Of a stretch of DNA of 64,000 nucleotides, positions 43,222 to 53,287 are shown in pieces (the stretch's first letter is position 1; the number at the start of each line of letters is the position of its first letter). Both the position numbers and the translations under genes were made by a program. The DNA lies in contig NC_088938.1 of the NCBI RefSeq assembly GCF_033473495.1, forward strand, positions 2,666,001 through 2,730,000, in the 5' to 3' direction. The stretch is from Cercospora beticola. Taxonomy: Eukaryota > Ascomycota > Dothideomycetes > Mycosphaerellales > Mycosphaerellaceae. The notes under the pieces are model-generated. The model ran no database searches. It was not told where the DNA came from and saw only the letters and a list, made by a program, of their open reading frames with translations.

Positions 43222-44250
43222 ATGGAAGACATCACCAGACTTTTCGCGGCCATGTGCCTCTCCGGGCCATCCAAGAGCGTCCTGGACGATAAGGACGAAT
43301 ACCAGAAGACGACGGAAGCACAGAAGGACCGCGAATACTGGGAGATGTTGATCAACCGCCACATCATCTCCGCCGACACGCCATACGACGTCGCCATGCT
43401 GTTGTACGGCAGCGCAAATGCCTACATCACGCCTCTCCTGAGACGTCGCCGCTGGATCGCCATGGATGACTCGGATTACGTTCGACTGCTGCCATCCATC
43501 GTGCTGGCGTCTCACTTTTTTGAGAGCCGCCGCGCGATGGTCTTCTGGCATGCACTCTTCGAGCATGGTGGCCTCGCGGACCCTCAGACCGGACTGGTTA
43601 TCTTCGGCCGTATGGGGAATGACAAGTATACCGAACTCTCACCAGCCGACCACGAAAAGACAAGAGCTCGACTGCGATCGCTCGAGAACATCGTTCTCGA
43701 GTGTGGTCACGAGATGCAAACCGGCTGTGATTGTTTCGGCGAGACAATTCCAGAGCCGTTGAAAGGAAAGGATCGCTTTCACCCAGGAAGTGCCATCATC
43801 AGGCTGAACGCGAAATATCTCGATGGGATCGATTTCGCAGGAGGAGCAAAACATGACGTACTGCGACGAATTTTCATCATCGCTGCTACGATCGTGCACG
43901 AGCTCGCGCACGCTATTTGCGCCGCGGCTCGATGTCCATGGAGCGAGATGGCGTGGGAAGAGGACGGATTCGTGGAGATGGGGTGGGCATTGGAGAAGTG
44001 GTTGTTTGGAGGCCAGCCGATGATTCTCAACAGGACGTTGCAAGCTCCAGGGTTTGATTACTGCGTTGCGACAGAGACCTTGGAGTTGATGACTTTGGGA
44101 ATGGGGAAGGATGACGATGCAAGCGAGGGGGTGACCGCAGGACGAGCGTCTTTCATGACGACGTCTGGGAAGACGCTTCATAGGCTGCAGGTTATTGATG
44201 AAGCGTGGCTTGACGAGATATTTGATGCATTTTTGTACAGAGGTGGATAG
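43222..44250 (+). CDS. HExxH motif protein, putative zinc metallopeptidase-like
   Basis: A single exon encodes 342 residues from ATG 43222 (MEDITRLFAAMCLSG). The frame is open further upstream without an ATG. A helix of the form AATIVHELAHAICAAARC places H226-E-L-A-H230, the zinc-binding and catalytic signature of metallopeptidases. A downstream acidic cluster (WEEDGFVEMGWALEKWLFGG) could supply the third ligand. Earlier parts include YGSANAYITPLLRRRRWIAM and VLECGHEMQTGCDCFGETIP, with Cys residues that may form disulfides or bind metal. No signal peptide is visible, so a cytosolic location is likely. The family is not recognised beyond the motif, and peptidase activity is inference. The stop TAG is at the edge of a tandem array that copies the gene's 3' end. 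Confidence 0.72.
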   Translation: MEDITRLFAAMCLSGPSKSVLDDKDEYQKTTEAQKDREYWEMLINRHIISADTPYDVAMLLYGSANAYITPLLRRRRWIAMDDSDYVRLLPSIVLASHFFESRRAMVFWHALFEHGGLADPQTGLVIFGRMGNDKYTELSPADHEKTRARLRSLENIVLECGHEMQTGCDCFGETIPEPLKGKDRFHPGSAIIRLNAKYLDGIDFAGGAKHDVLRRIFIIAATIVHELAHAICAAARCPWSEMAWEEDGFVEMGWALEKWLFGGQPMILNRTLQAPGFDYCVATETLELMTLGMGKDDDASEGVTAGRASFMTTSGKTLHRLQVIDEAWLDEIFDAFLYRGG

Positions 44251-44930
44251 ATGAGTAATTTGGGGTGCCATTGTTGGAAATTGACCAGGAAGAGAGGACC
44301 ACCTTGGGGAGACTCGAGGGCAACGGCAGGGAAACGACAGGAGGAACAGGTGGCGGAGCATGGAACTGCAGAGCTTCAACATGAGAAAGGAAGGCTACAT
44401 GTCGCGTGTGGCGCCATCTTGTACAGGTGTGTTCATATGGGGCCTTTGGGCACAGGGCTGGGTATCGACGAGGAAGAGAGGACCACCTTGAGTTTCCTCA
44501 AGGGTAACGGCAGGACGAGAGGCAGATGGACCATGGAGGGGAGAGGACTGGATCTGCGTTTGGCGCATTTTTGTACGGGGATGGACAGATGGAATTTCTG
44601 GGCCGAAGTTCGGGGGATTGACGAGGAAGAGAGGACCACCTTGAGTTTCCTCAAGGGTAACGGCAGGACGAGAGGCAGATGGACCATGGAGGGGAGAGGA
44701 CTGGATCTGCGTTTGGCGCATTTTGTACGGGGATGGACAGATGGAATTTCTGGGCCGAAGTTCGGGGGATTGAGGAGGAAGAGAGGACCACCTTGAGTTT
44801 CCTCAAGGGTAACGGCAGGACGAGACTCGGAGGAGACGGCCACTGGAAAGAGGATTGAAGATGCATTTGGCGCAGTCTTGTACAGGGTCGGATAGGTGGG
44901 GTTTTGGGGCACGGATTGAGGATGATGACC
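44228..44930 (+). repeat. Tandem array of ~150-bp units derived from the 3' end of the HExxH gene
   Basis: The string GAGGACCACC recurs at 44294, 44478, 44631 and 44783 (steps of 184, 153 and 152 bases). The two central units are nearly identical apart from one T lost in a T-run. Each unit ends in a segment like TTGTACAGGGTGGATAGATG, which matches the last codons and stop of the gene (44236-44258). So the first unit begins inside the coding sequence. Reading frames through the array on either strand repeat themselves and are not taken as genes. The remaining sequence to 45383 holds nothing supported. Confidence 0.85.
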
Positions 44931-45383
44931 CCGGTGGAGGAATTTGAGATCTTGTGAATGTTTGGCCAAGACCAAGATCGCCAACATTCGGTATAGCATT
45001 GTTCGGGTTGTAGAGGATTGGATGGGGAAGCGTCGTGCTCTAGAAGGCTGAATTATCACTTTACTTTCCGATCTCACAGTCTCCGTATCCTGAGTTGGAG
45101 TATTCCTGGTTGACATCCACTCCCTCGCTTGCTTCGCCGATATGCCGAGAGGTGTCCTGGGAGGAGACCCAAGCCTTGCTTTTGGCCGACGTAGCTCTAA
45201 TCCGTAGCGTAGATGGTGGGTTTTGTGATATCGCTGTCTGCAAATTGCCATGTGCTCCGAGGTCCACGTCCACCGCGAAACACATTTTGCCCATCATAGC
45301 GCGGAGAGTGGTATGTTCACTTTTGTACCGAGCGACGTCCAGATATTCTGAGCGCAAAACTCATGTCCTGTACTGGCGGTCTT

Positions 45384-45848
45384 TCAGCCATTATCGCCCT
45401 TCTTTCCTTTCCGCATCAGCGCCTTCAGCTTCTCCTCCTCTTCACTCGTTGCGTTGTCGCCGCTCGTCTTGTCTGTGGATGGCTTGCTCTTCTGAGACCC
45501 GCCCAGTACTTCTCGCCCCAGCTCAGCCACGACGCCTCCACCAGTACCTTCTACCCTCTCCGCTTTGCCATGTCGTCGGCGATGCTCAGCCAATAAGCTC
45601 AAACCTTCGCCTCCAGTGTCTGCATCTCGGTGTCGCTGGGCATTGGCTTTTGCTGCCCGGATGCTCGTCCTGGCGTACACGAAGAGTAGACATGCCATTG
45701 TGAAAGCTGCTGCTGGAGCTACGATGGTCCTGCTGTTGATGCGTCGTGGAAATGGATTACGCGGAGTCGGTGGCGCACCAGGTTTCGCTGGCACAGAGGC
45801 CTCTGTCGTGCCGTCTGGGCCACGAGGCTGAGAGAATCTGGCACCCAT
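45384..45848 (-). CDS. Small single-pass membrane protein, hypothetical
   Basis: A single exon encodes 154 residues from ATG 45848 (MGARFSQPRGPDGTTEAS). A hydrophobic helix (TIVAPAAAFTMACLLFVYA) lies at about residues 41-59, after a Pro/Arg-rich N-terminus. The rest is hydrophilic and charged, ending in EEEEKLKALMRKGKKGDN. The pattern of a short N-terminal side, one membrane helix and a charged tail occurs in small mitochondrial or ER proteins of ascomycetes. No family is identified. Its promoter region is shared with AFG1. Confidence 0.6.
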   Translation of the reverse strand: MGARFSQPRGPDGTTEASVPAKPGAPPTPRNPFPRRINSRTIVAPAAAFTMACLLFVYARTSIRAAKANAQRHRDADTGGEGLSLLAEHRRRHGKAERVEGTGGGVVAELGREVLGGSQKSKPSTDKTSGDNATSEEEEKLKALMRKGKKGDNG

Positions 45849-46266
45849 GATACCGCACCGATGGAGTGGAGTGTGACAATTAGAATCCGGATGCTAGAAG
45901 CGGGTGAGAGTGTCGGCTCGTATCGAGGTCATCGAGATGGGTCGTGCGGGTGTAACCATACACCTGTTCCGTGAAGCATCATACAGCAATTTCTTCAAGT
46001 CCGATAGCTCCTCTATTCGACATATCTGTTGTTGCTGGTCCGGACAAAGTTGAAAATGGTCTTTGGACCAATCCATAGACAGCAATACACGGCCGGTGTT
46101 GATCTTGCCGTGAACCCGAGACCGAGAAACTGATGTCATGACTTGGGATAGTCTGGACCGAGCATACACTTAGCACGAAGCCCGTCCTGCATTATTCTTT
46201 CCTTTGTGTTTGAATGAATGGTATAGAAATAGATCGAGGTGTAGATCTGATGAGGTGGTGAGCTCG
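45849..46266. promoter_or_regulatory. Divergent promoter region of the small membrane protein gene and AFG1
   Basis: These 418 bases lie between two divergent start codons. No specific site could be named. Confidence 0.45.
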
Positions 46267-48534
46267 ATGGCTGCCAGCACGGCCACTGGTCTTGCGATCA
46301 CGAATCCCTTGGTCAAGTACAGGGCATTGCTTGCGACTCGTGCCATTGCTCCTGATCCAGTATGCGCGAGATACGGGCCTCCCCTGCAGGATGATATGCT
46401 GACACAGTAGCAGGCCCAACATCGATTAGCAATCCATTTGGCAAAACTTTACGATCGTCTCAAGGACTACGAGCCAGAATTGGAATACAGTCACAAACTT
46501 GATCAGATTTCTCGAGCAGTAAACGCACAGCGTCGATATGGATCAGGCTCAGAAGATGACATTGCGCCGAGAAGAAGCATTTGGCGCGAGTTCTTCGCAG
46601 CCAAGGAGAGAAGAGACTCGTTGGCACTTACTCGAAAGCTGACATCTCATGAGTCGGCACTCCAGATGGACTCACCCAAAGGCCTCATGCTCCACGGAGA
46701 AGTTGGAACTGGAAAGTCGATGCTGATTGATCTGTTCGCGGACTGTCTGCCAAACAGGAAAAAGCGGCGCAGTCATTTCAACACCTTCATGCTGGAGACT
46801 TTTGCCAAGCTGGAAGCCTTACGTTCTGATCGCATGAGAATGGAAAGATCCAGTCTTTATTCTCAGCTGAGTTTTGCGGAGGACGATTATTCGTTGCTCT
46901 GGTTAGCAAAGGAAATGATACAAACATCACCCATATTGTTCTTGGATGAATTTCAAATGCCAGATAGAGCGGCAAGCAAGATTTTGACAAATCTGATGAC
47001 CAGTTTCTTTCAACTTGGAGGGGTCCTGGTGGCGACGAGTAATCGCATGCCTGAGGAATTGGCCAAGGCCGCCGGTATTAGCTATGCGCCGCCCGCTGAG
47101 CAGAGGAGTTTTGGGTGGCAGTTTGGACTCGGAAGGCGACGACAGCCGTCTGGCAGATATGGAAGCTACAACGAATTCGCGGCATTCTTGGACGTGCTGA
47201 AGGCTAGGTGCGAAGTGTGGGAAGTTGAAGGCTCGAGAGATTTCAGGCGACTGGAAAGTGGCAGTGTCGCCCCCGTGAAGGACATCGACTCGCTGATAGA
47301 GGATGCCCCGGGCTCTGGAGATGGCTCTGCCGATACTCTGTTGACTCCCGCTGTTGAGAATATCGATTCCGCCGAGAAGCCTGAAGTCCAGCTACCCAAA
47401 CACTTTAATGTGGCAGCAGAAGGTGCTACAACATTGACCGATGCTGCTATCGGCGAAGCGCTCGGCGGGAAATCTGTTGCCGCTTGGGCGCCAGCCACAA
47501 TGATCGTATATGGCAGAAAAGTAAGGGTTTCCAGGTCGCACGAGGGTGTTACTATGTGGACCTTCGACGAACTTTGTAAAGGAACGTACGGCCCCGCTGA
47601 CTACATCTCCTTGGCTTCGACCTACCACACCCTAGTACTGACAGATGTGCCCGTACTCAACTGGCTCATGAAAAACGAGGCGCGTCGCTTCATCACACTT
47701 CTTGATGCACTGTACGAATGCCGATGCAAGCTGTTCGTCTCAGCAGCAGCAGGGCCCGACGACATCTTCTTCCCCGAGGAGAAGAAGCGAGCGGAGGAAG
47801 GTGACAGTGGAGACTCAGTCTACTCTGAAACACTCTCTGAAGTCTACCAGGATGCAACTGCACCTTTCAGGCCGAATGTGTTGACGCAGAATCCCAACTA
47901 CAGCGAGCCGGAAAACGAGCCGGACTATACGCATGCTCGGCTTGCCGGAATCCTTCAGGCCGATGCGAAAAGTGATGCACTTGAAGACGGCACGCCGATT
48001 TCAAGAGGTGCGGTCGGCGGTTCGTCAAGCAGCCCATTCGGTCGGTCGTTCGGCAGAACCGATGCGGAGCTCGAACGGAAGCCGATCGATCCCGACGAGG
48101 TGCGGTACTCGGCTCGACCGAACTTTCAGAAGACATCAGCTTTCACTGGAGAGGATGAGCGCTTTGCATACAAACGTGCCCAGAGCAGATTGTGGGAAAT
48201 GTGTTCCGCCCGTTGGTGGCAGAGGGATGAACCGGGTTGGCATCGTCCGACCCCCAAGGAGGTTCGCCGCTGGGAGGATCCAGAAATCGACCCTGCAGCT
48301 GGTGCAGAAACGTTCACCGGTACTACGGAAATTCGCATGGGAGCTTCCACAGAAGATACCACGCGACCACCGGAAAGCTTCAAAAGATATGATGGCGGAC
48401 CGTTCAAGCCGAAACTTGAGCCCGCGCGCAAAATTAGCTGGACGCATGCTTGGGGCCTTGGAGAGTGGGGGAAAAGAGCTGGAGCATGGGGTAAGGGTGT
48501 CGATGGATTGAAAGACCGCGGAAGTGAGAAGTGA
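46267..48534 (+). CDS. AFG1: AFG1-type mitochondrial ATPase
   Basis: Exons 46267-46359 and 46411-48534 give 738 residues. The acceptor is a CAGTAGCAG tandem, so one codon is optional. The N-terminus (MAASTATGLAITNPLVKYRA) can act as a mitochondrial presequence. The AAA-type core has the Walker A box GEVGTGKS (127-134), the Walker B box LFLDEFQ (207-213), VLVATSNRMPEEL (sensor region) and the family-typical NEARRFITLLDALYE near the end of the domain. Afg1/LACE1 (bacterial ZapE) helps degrade mitochondrially encoded respiratory-chain subunits and keeps mitochondrial proteostasis. Compared with the yeast protein (about 500 residues), there is a Ser/Asp-rich insert of about 60 residues after the sensor region and a long C-terminal extension of about 200 residues. 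Confidence 0.9.
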
Positions 48535-51500
48535 TAGATGCATTCATGCAGGTAATTCACCGCCACCCTATGCAGTAGCCTGAAAGAGGAATTGCAAATT
48601 TGAGTTCGATGCAAGCGTGACAACGAGGAGGAATACTTCCGTTTGGTGCACCCGAGTATGTCTCAAGTCTGCCGAAGAGCAGTATGGAAAGTAAGTGCTG
48701 ATCGTCGGATCACATATGCCTTAGTATCAAGTGAGTTCACTTGCAAGTTATGCTTAGCAGGCATGAACTGTGTGAGAACCTCACGCAACAACGGACCTCG
48801 CCTTTCCTCCCTGAACGAGCGAACTTGCTCAACTCGGCAAAATCGCGCTACTGGAGCACTCGTCTGCATTGTGATAAGGCATTGGCGCTAGAGCTCTGCG
48901 GAGGTAGGCCCGAATGTGGAGGCTCGCTTCCTGCATCGATTGGACCGCCACACGACGGAGAGCTTCCTTCGTGTTGATCGTATTGATAATGCAACTAGCT
49001 CAAATTGTGACCCAGAATAGGTGCCGGAGATAGTTCCAAATGATATGCTTGCAAAGAATGGAGACCCTTCCTTTGCAGAGATATGGAAGCGAAAGTATTT
49101 GCCAAGGCTGCGAAATGAGGGTCAAACATGGTTCTGCTCTTCAGTGGTTCTGCTTCTCCGCGCGAGGGAACCCGGAAGTTGACCATTCCCCTGACCAACG
49201 ACACGTCTTCAGGTCTCAGATATCCTGCAGTTCCACTTTGAGCCCCATCACGAATACATGCTCCACAAGTACAGATGCTGATATGTACGGGATTGTTCCA
49301 GTCCCGCTGATGCCTCAAACTCCAATGGATGCACTTCGTTGACCATTAAATGTTGAGCGAACACATCACTCTTTCGCTGGTGCTCGTAATGCCCAACTCG
49401 CGTGCCCAAGATACCATTCGCTGGTCTTGGCAGTTTGCGGAGTGCCGACTTGAATCTGGACAGACCCCTGCATTCGATGGGACATCTGTTGAGACGGGCT
49501 TGTGCGCTGATCTGCAGAAGGATGGTGGATTCTTCTGTTGAGCTTCGGTGCACTTTTGCTTGACGACAGTGTAGTGCCCACAAGCAGTCCAAGTAATGAG
49601 ATTGAGGTAGCACATTTTTCTGTGGCTGTATCAGTCGTGAGACAATGCTCTTGAGTCTGCAGAGGTCCGATAGCATACTGTATTAACGCTTGAAGTTGCG
49701 CTCTCGAGATATGTCACCTGATAATGAGTCTAACAAAACATACACTGCTTGCTCTCGCATGAAAAGAGAGGTGCCATCGCTGAGCTAATATACTTGCTCG
49801 ATCTGTCAGCTCTGGTCGACCGAAAATGGTATTACCGAGTTGATTGTGTCGATTGCAACCAGGTGTCGGAAATGCGCGTTTTCACACTCAGTCTTGGTCA
49901 AAGCTCCCCCGGTCCTGCAGACGTGGGATGCTGCACTGCAAGGCCATGCGCGTTACACCATGTAGACATCCGTATGGAGCTATGCGGGCCGGGCCCCAGT
50001 CCGAGGGGTTCTGCTGCACAACATCGAGGTATGCTGAGTTTACAGACTGCTGGGGCTTGGTCTGAATCGATTCACCCAGTGTCCTTGCTGCTTTTCTTTT
50101 CTTCTTTGCCTCGTTTGAGCCGACCTAACGATCGAGAGTGATGGATTGCTGAAATTCAATTGTTCAATTGGCGATCTGCACGGGATACGCGGGAAGACGG
50201 CTGCATCACTCGTGGGAGGCTGTCGCTGGACGTACATCAACTGGAGGAGCCGATGCCGGATCTAGTTAGAGTTGGATAGCACTCGTCCTGTAGCACATGG
50301 CTTCAATCGAAAGGTCTAGACCTTCTAGCCGAGAAGGCGTACTTCGAATACTGGCGCTTCTGGCTTGACGAGCAAGGCACGGTTGTAGTTCGACGGCGTC
50401 CATCGTCACTGCTCAGCATCGACATTCAAATACTCTTCGTGCTGAGCGAAACATGTCGTATTCGTCTCGGTTGCGGTGAGGATGACGCGGCGTGGGCGCG
50501 CGCAGCGGTACAGATGTGTTTTCAAGCCAAAACCGTCAATAGCCGTGATACCGGTTGCCTAGGAAAGCGGAATGGCAGCAATTTCGGTGAATCCGCTGAC
50601 CTTGAAGTCATGAGTTGCTGTACTGTTGACCCTGTGGAAAACCGAGTCAGTGACTGTGTCGCAATCCAGTTTGGCCTAATGCCAATAAGATATCGCTCAC
50701 TGACTCTCAGTGTCAAGCCGAACCGCAATCTCGACACATGCGCGGAAGCCTTTCATTGCTTGCCTCTCTCACACGATATCGAGTGACGTTCTCAGCGCCA
50801 TGCCATGAGGTCAAATCTCAAAGCATCTGTGTTGTCTGGAAATGCGGGCGTTAGTCCAATCATCGTCCTATCGAATGCAACGAAACCAACGATCAACGAA
50901 AGCACTCGAGCTTCGACTATGTGTTGGAAATCTGTTGCATTGCTATGCTGCTGGAATGCAGCTTAGTTAGCGCAGTCGTGTTCAAACGCGGAAGCCAAGA
51001 GCTGGAATGTGGTCTGTGTTCGAAAATTGTCGAACATAGCCAGCGCGGAGGACAATGTCGTGATCAACGCAGATGCCCATGCTAAGGTGATAGAAAGAGC
51101 GATGCTTGCAAAAGGCGCTTGATTGTTTCATGGTACGGAAGATTGCAGCGCAGGCCCAATTAGTTTGCGAGTGACAGAACAGGCCGGAACACTCAGCGGT
51201 ATGTCATAGACATGATCTAAGACTGCAAGGGTTCGCAACCATCGCAGCACTCTTGCAGAGATGCTATTGAGGGCATAGGAGTTGCAGGGACGCCGTAAGA
51301 TTGTGAAGATGATGTAGGTGCGTTGGCTGGAAGGTATTGTTGCATACTCATGCGATGCTCATGAGCATTGAAGGCGCACAGGATCGAATGAGCACGTTCC
51401 CCTTGAGCCAGAGGGACAATTGATCGAATTGGCCCGCTCCAATTTGTCTTGCGTTGACGTCGCGGGAAAATGTCAAGCCACAGCGGCTGTCCTTTTGCAG

Positions 51501-51602
51501 AGGTCGGATACTGATTGCCATACTGGCTTGTGCAGAAAAGACGTTGAAGGCTGCAGCAGTTCGAAGTGAGCCTGCAGAGTGTGTTGCACACAGTAGTCAA
51601 AC
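48535..51602. other. Gene-poor stretch, 3.1 kb
   Basis: Many short frames occur on both strands, the longest about 140 codons. None has a recognisable domain or consistent splice sites. Nothing functional can be supported. Confidence 0.45.
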
Positions 51603-52403
51603 ATGTGTTGGTCTTTGCTTGATTCAGGTCATGTCGCAACGGCAGCATTTCGTGCTCGATTCCGGTGTCTCCAACCAGCCGGGCGTATATTTGTGTCTGA
51701 TGAAAGACAATCGCTTGTCTCAAAGCAGATCCAACGCCCTGAAGGTTATACAAGCAAGCGCATCAATGTTTGCATCCATCAGTATAAAGGCCGTCTCTTC
51801 CCAGAAGCGATCTTCCTGCCAGAACAGACATCACCCGATACGTTCGAAACGGAAGCCATGCGCGCAAGATCGGAATCGACGTTGGCGCCCTTGAACTCCA
51901 CAATTCTAACGCTGCTGATCACCACGAGCCACAATACAGTACTTGTCGTGCATAGTCCGCAGGACGCGACTGATATCAGAAAGGCAGCAAACTTTTGGCT
52001 TCCGTCGACGATTGTCGCTGTACCAGCGATGGAGGAGGAACTCAGGCAACGTGTAGCTGGACTGGTCGTGGCATGGACCGGTCTTAGTGATGACCAGTTC
52101 ACGGTGTGTCAAGAGCCTGTGATGCGTGGCTTGCTGCCTTATCCTCTTCCACCTCTAAATTCGCAGACGGACGACCAGAAGCTTCTCAGCACAATTTTCT
52201 TTCGAGTGGACCTTCAAATGCCCATTCATCGCATCAGCGACTTGCGTCCGGCAGCAGAGCTGCTTGCCAATGAGCGCGACGACGACGATGGTATTGAGTT
52301 CGAGCTGCACAGGCTTACGAAAAGGGAGGCAAAATCGATCCGAGCGCACGACATTGGAGCGATGATCCCAGTCCGCAAACTCTTTGGCTTGACCAATCGC
52401 TAG
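51603..52403 (+). CDS. Hypothetical protein, start uncertain
   Basis: The open frame has 266 codons. The first part (to about 51857) is of doubtful quality, and ATG 51858 (MRARSESTLAPLNSTILTLL) is a reasonable start, giving 181 residues. The protein reads as real after that: STILTLLITTSHNTVLVVHS, then MEEELRQRVAGLVVAWTGLS, a Pro/Leu loop, and an acidic NERDDDDGIEFELHRLTKRE. No family is recognised. The C-terminus ends DIGAMIPVRKLFGLTNR, 98 bases from the convergent ALG14 stop. Confidence 0.5.
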   Translation: MCWSLLDSGHVATAAFRARFRCLQPAGRIFVSDERQSLVSKQIQRPEGYTSKRINVCIHQYKGRLFPEAIFLPEQTSPDTFETEAMRARSESTLAPLNSTILTLLITTSHNTVLVVHSPQDATDIRKAANFWLPSTIVAVPAMEEELRQRVAGLVVAWTGLSDDQFTVCQEPVMRGLLPYPLPPLNSQTDDQKLLSTIFFRVDLQMPIHRISDLRPAAELLANERDDDDGIEFELHRLTKREAKSIRAHDIGAMIPVRKLFGLTNR

Positions 52404-52501
52404 TCGCTCGCGGCCTCGTGTGCCCTGGGATGAGCAAAGTATGCTAGATGTCTGCGACTACGCGCATGAGAACAGGCGGAAGTGGCGAACTCTGTGTGTT
52501 T

Positions 52502-53287
52502 TCATACGAGCACGCCCATATACTCTGCTCTGCCTCCTTCTCGCTCTAGCTGCGGCCATTGTACCAGGAAGCGGTCGACCACGAGCTCAAGCAATCGCCC
52601 TGACAAGCTCAGCTTTTTGACTCTCGCCCAGCTTTCGACATAGATGGTCCTCATCTTGCCTCTCCAGTTGCAGCCCCATACTTCGAAGAACCTCAAGGCC
52701 AAGCTCGCGAAGACCAGAATAGTTCCTGTGGCCGGACCATTCACCAAAATAAGATCTGGAAAGTCCAGCTGCCCCATTCCACCGGTGTACTGGGACAGAA
52801 CCGCTGCACATGCGAAGAAACATCGAAGGCATGAGAAAGGTGTCGTTAATGGACTTTGATGAATTTGCCGTGCTCTCGGAACAAATTGGATATCGTATGT
52901 GCCTCGACCGCCCTCTTCCCATCTCGCTTTATAACCTGCCTTCTCTTCGTGCAATCTTTCCAGCTTCTCTTCAAAGTCCCTGGCCCGCTCCGCAGAAAGA
53001 GAGTCCCCCTCGCCAACGACCCACGTTCTATGTCTGAAATTGTTGAGATCGAGTCTTGAAGTGGGATCTTCCTCGTGCATGCTCCGCTCCAGCATCGCTA
53101 TCATCTCAGCCGTATGTCCTCCTGAGCCAAGTACGACGAGGAGATGCGTCGGCTGATGCGCATCGCGGCGAGATTGGCGACTGGGTTTTGGGCGAGCTGG
53201 ATTGAGAATTGTGAGAAGGCGAGAGATGAGGAAGGCAGAGGAGGCGAAGAGCAGCAGAATCCAGAAAAGAAGTGGCTTGGCCATCAT
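52502..53287 (-). CDS. ALG14: Alg14, UDP-GlcNAc transferase subunit
   Basis: A single exon encodes 261 residues from ATG 53287 (MMAKPLLFWILLLFASS). Alg14 anchors Alg13 at the cytosolic face of the ER, and together they add the second GlcNAc to dolichol-PP-GlcNAc in N-glycan assembly. The N-terminal membrane helix (residues about 4-24) is followed by HLLVVLGSGGHTAEMIAML, the family signature. Next come TWVVGEGDSLSAERARDFE, PDLILVNGPATGTILVFASL and TIYVESWARVKKLSLSGRLL, ending EYMGVLV as in other Alg14 proteins. The length is slightly above the yeast protein (237). The frame is open upstream to 53350 but the double Met fits best. Confidence 0.92.
   Translation of the reverse strand: MMAKPLLFWILLLFASSAFLISRLLTILNPARPKPSRQSRRDAHQPTHLLVVLGSGGHTAEMIAMLERSMHEEDPTSRLDLNNFRHRTWVVGEGDSLSAERARDFEEKLERLHEEKAGYKARWEEGGRGTYDIQFVPRARQIHQSPLTTPFSCLRCFFACAAVLSQYTGGMGQLDFPDLILVNGPATGTILVFASLALRFFEVWGCNWRGKMRTIYVESWARVKKLSLSGRLLELVVDRFLVQWPQLEREGGRAEYMGVLV

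Noticed and set aside
44433..45251. 272-codon minus-strand frame with internal repeats
   Set aside because: Its length and repeats come from the tandem array being open in that frame, not from coding selection.
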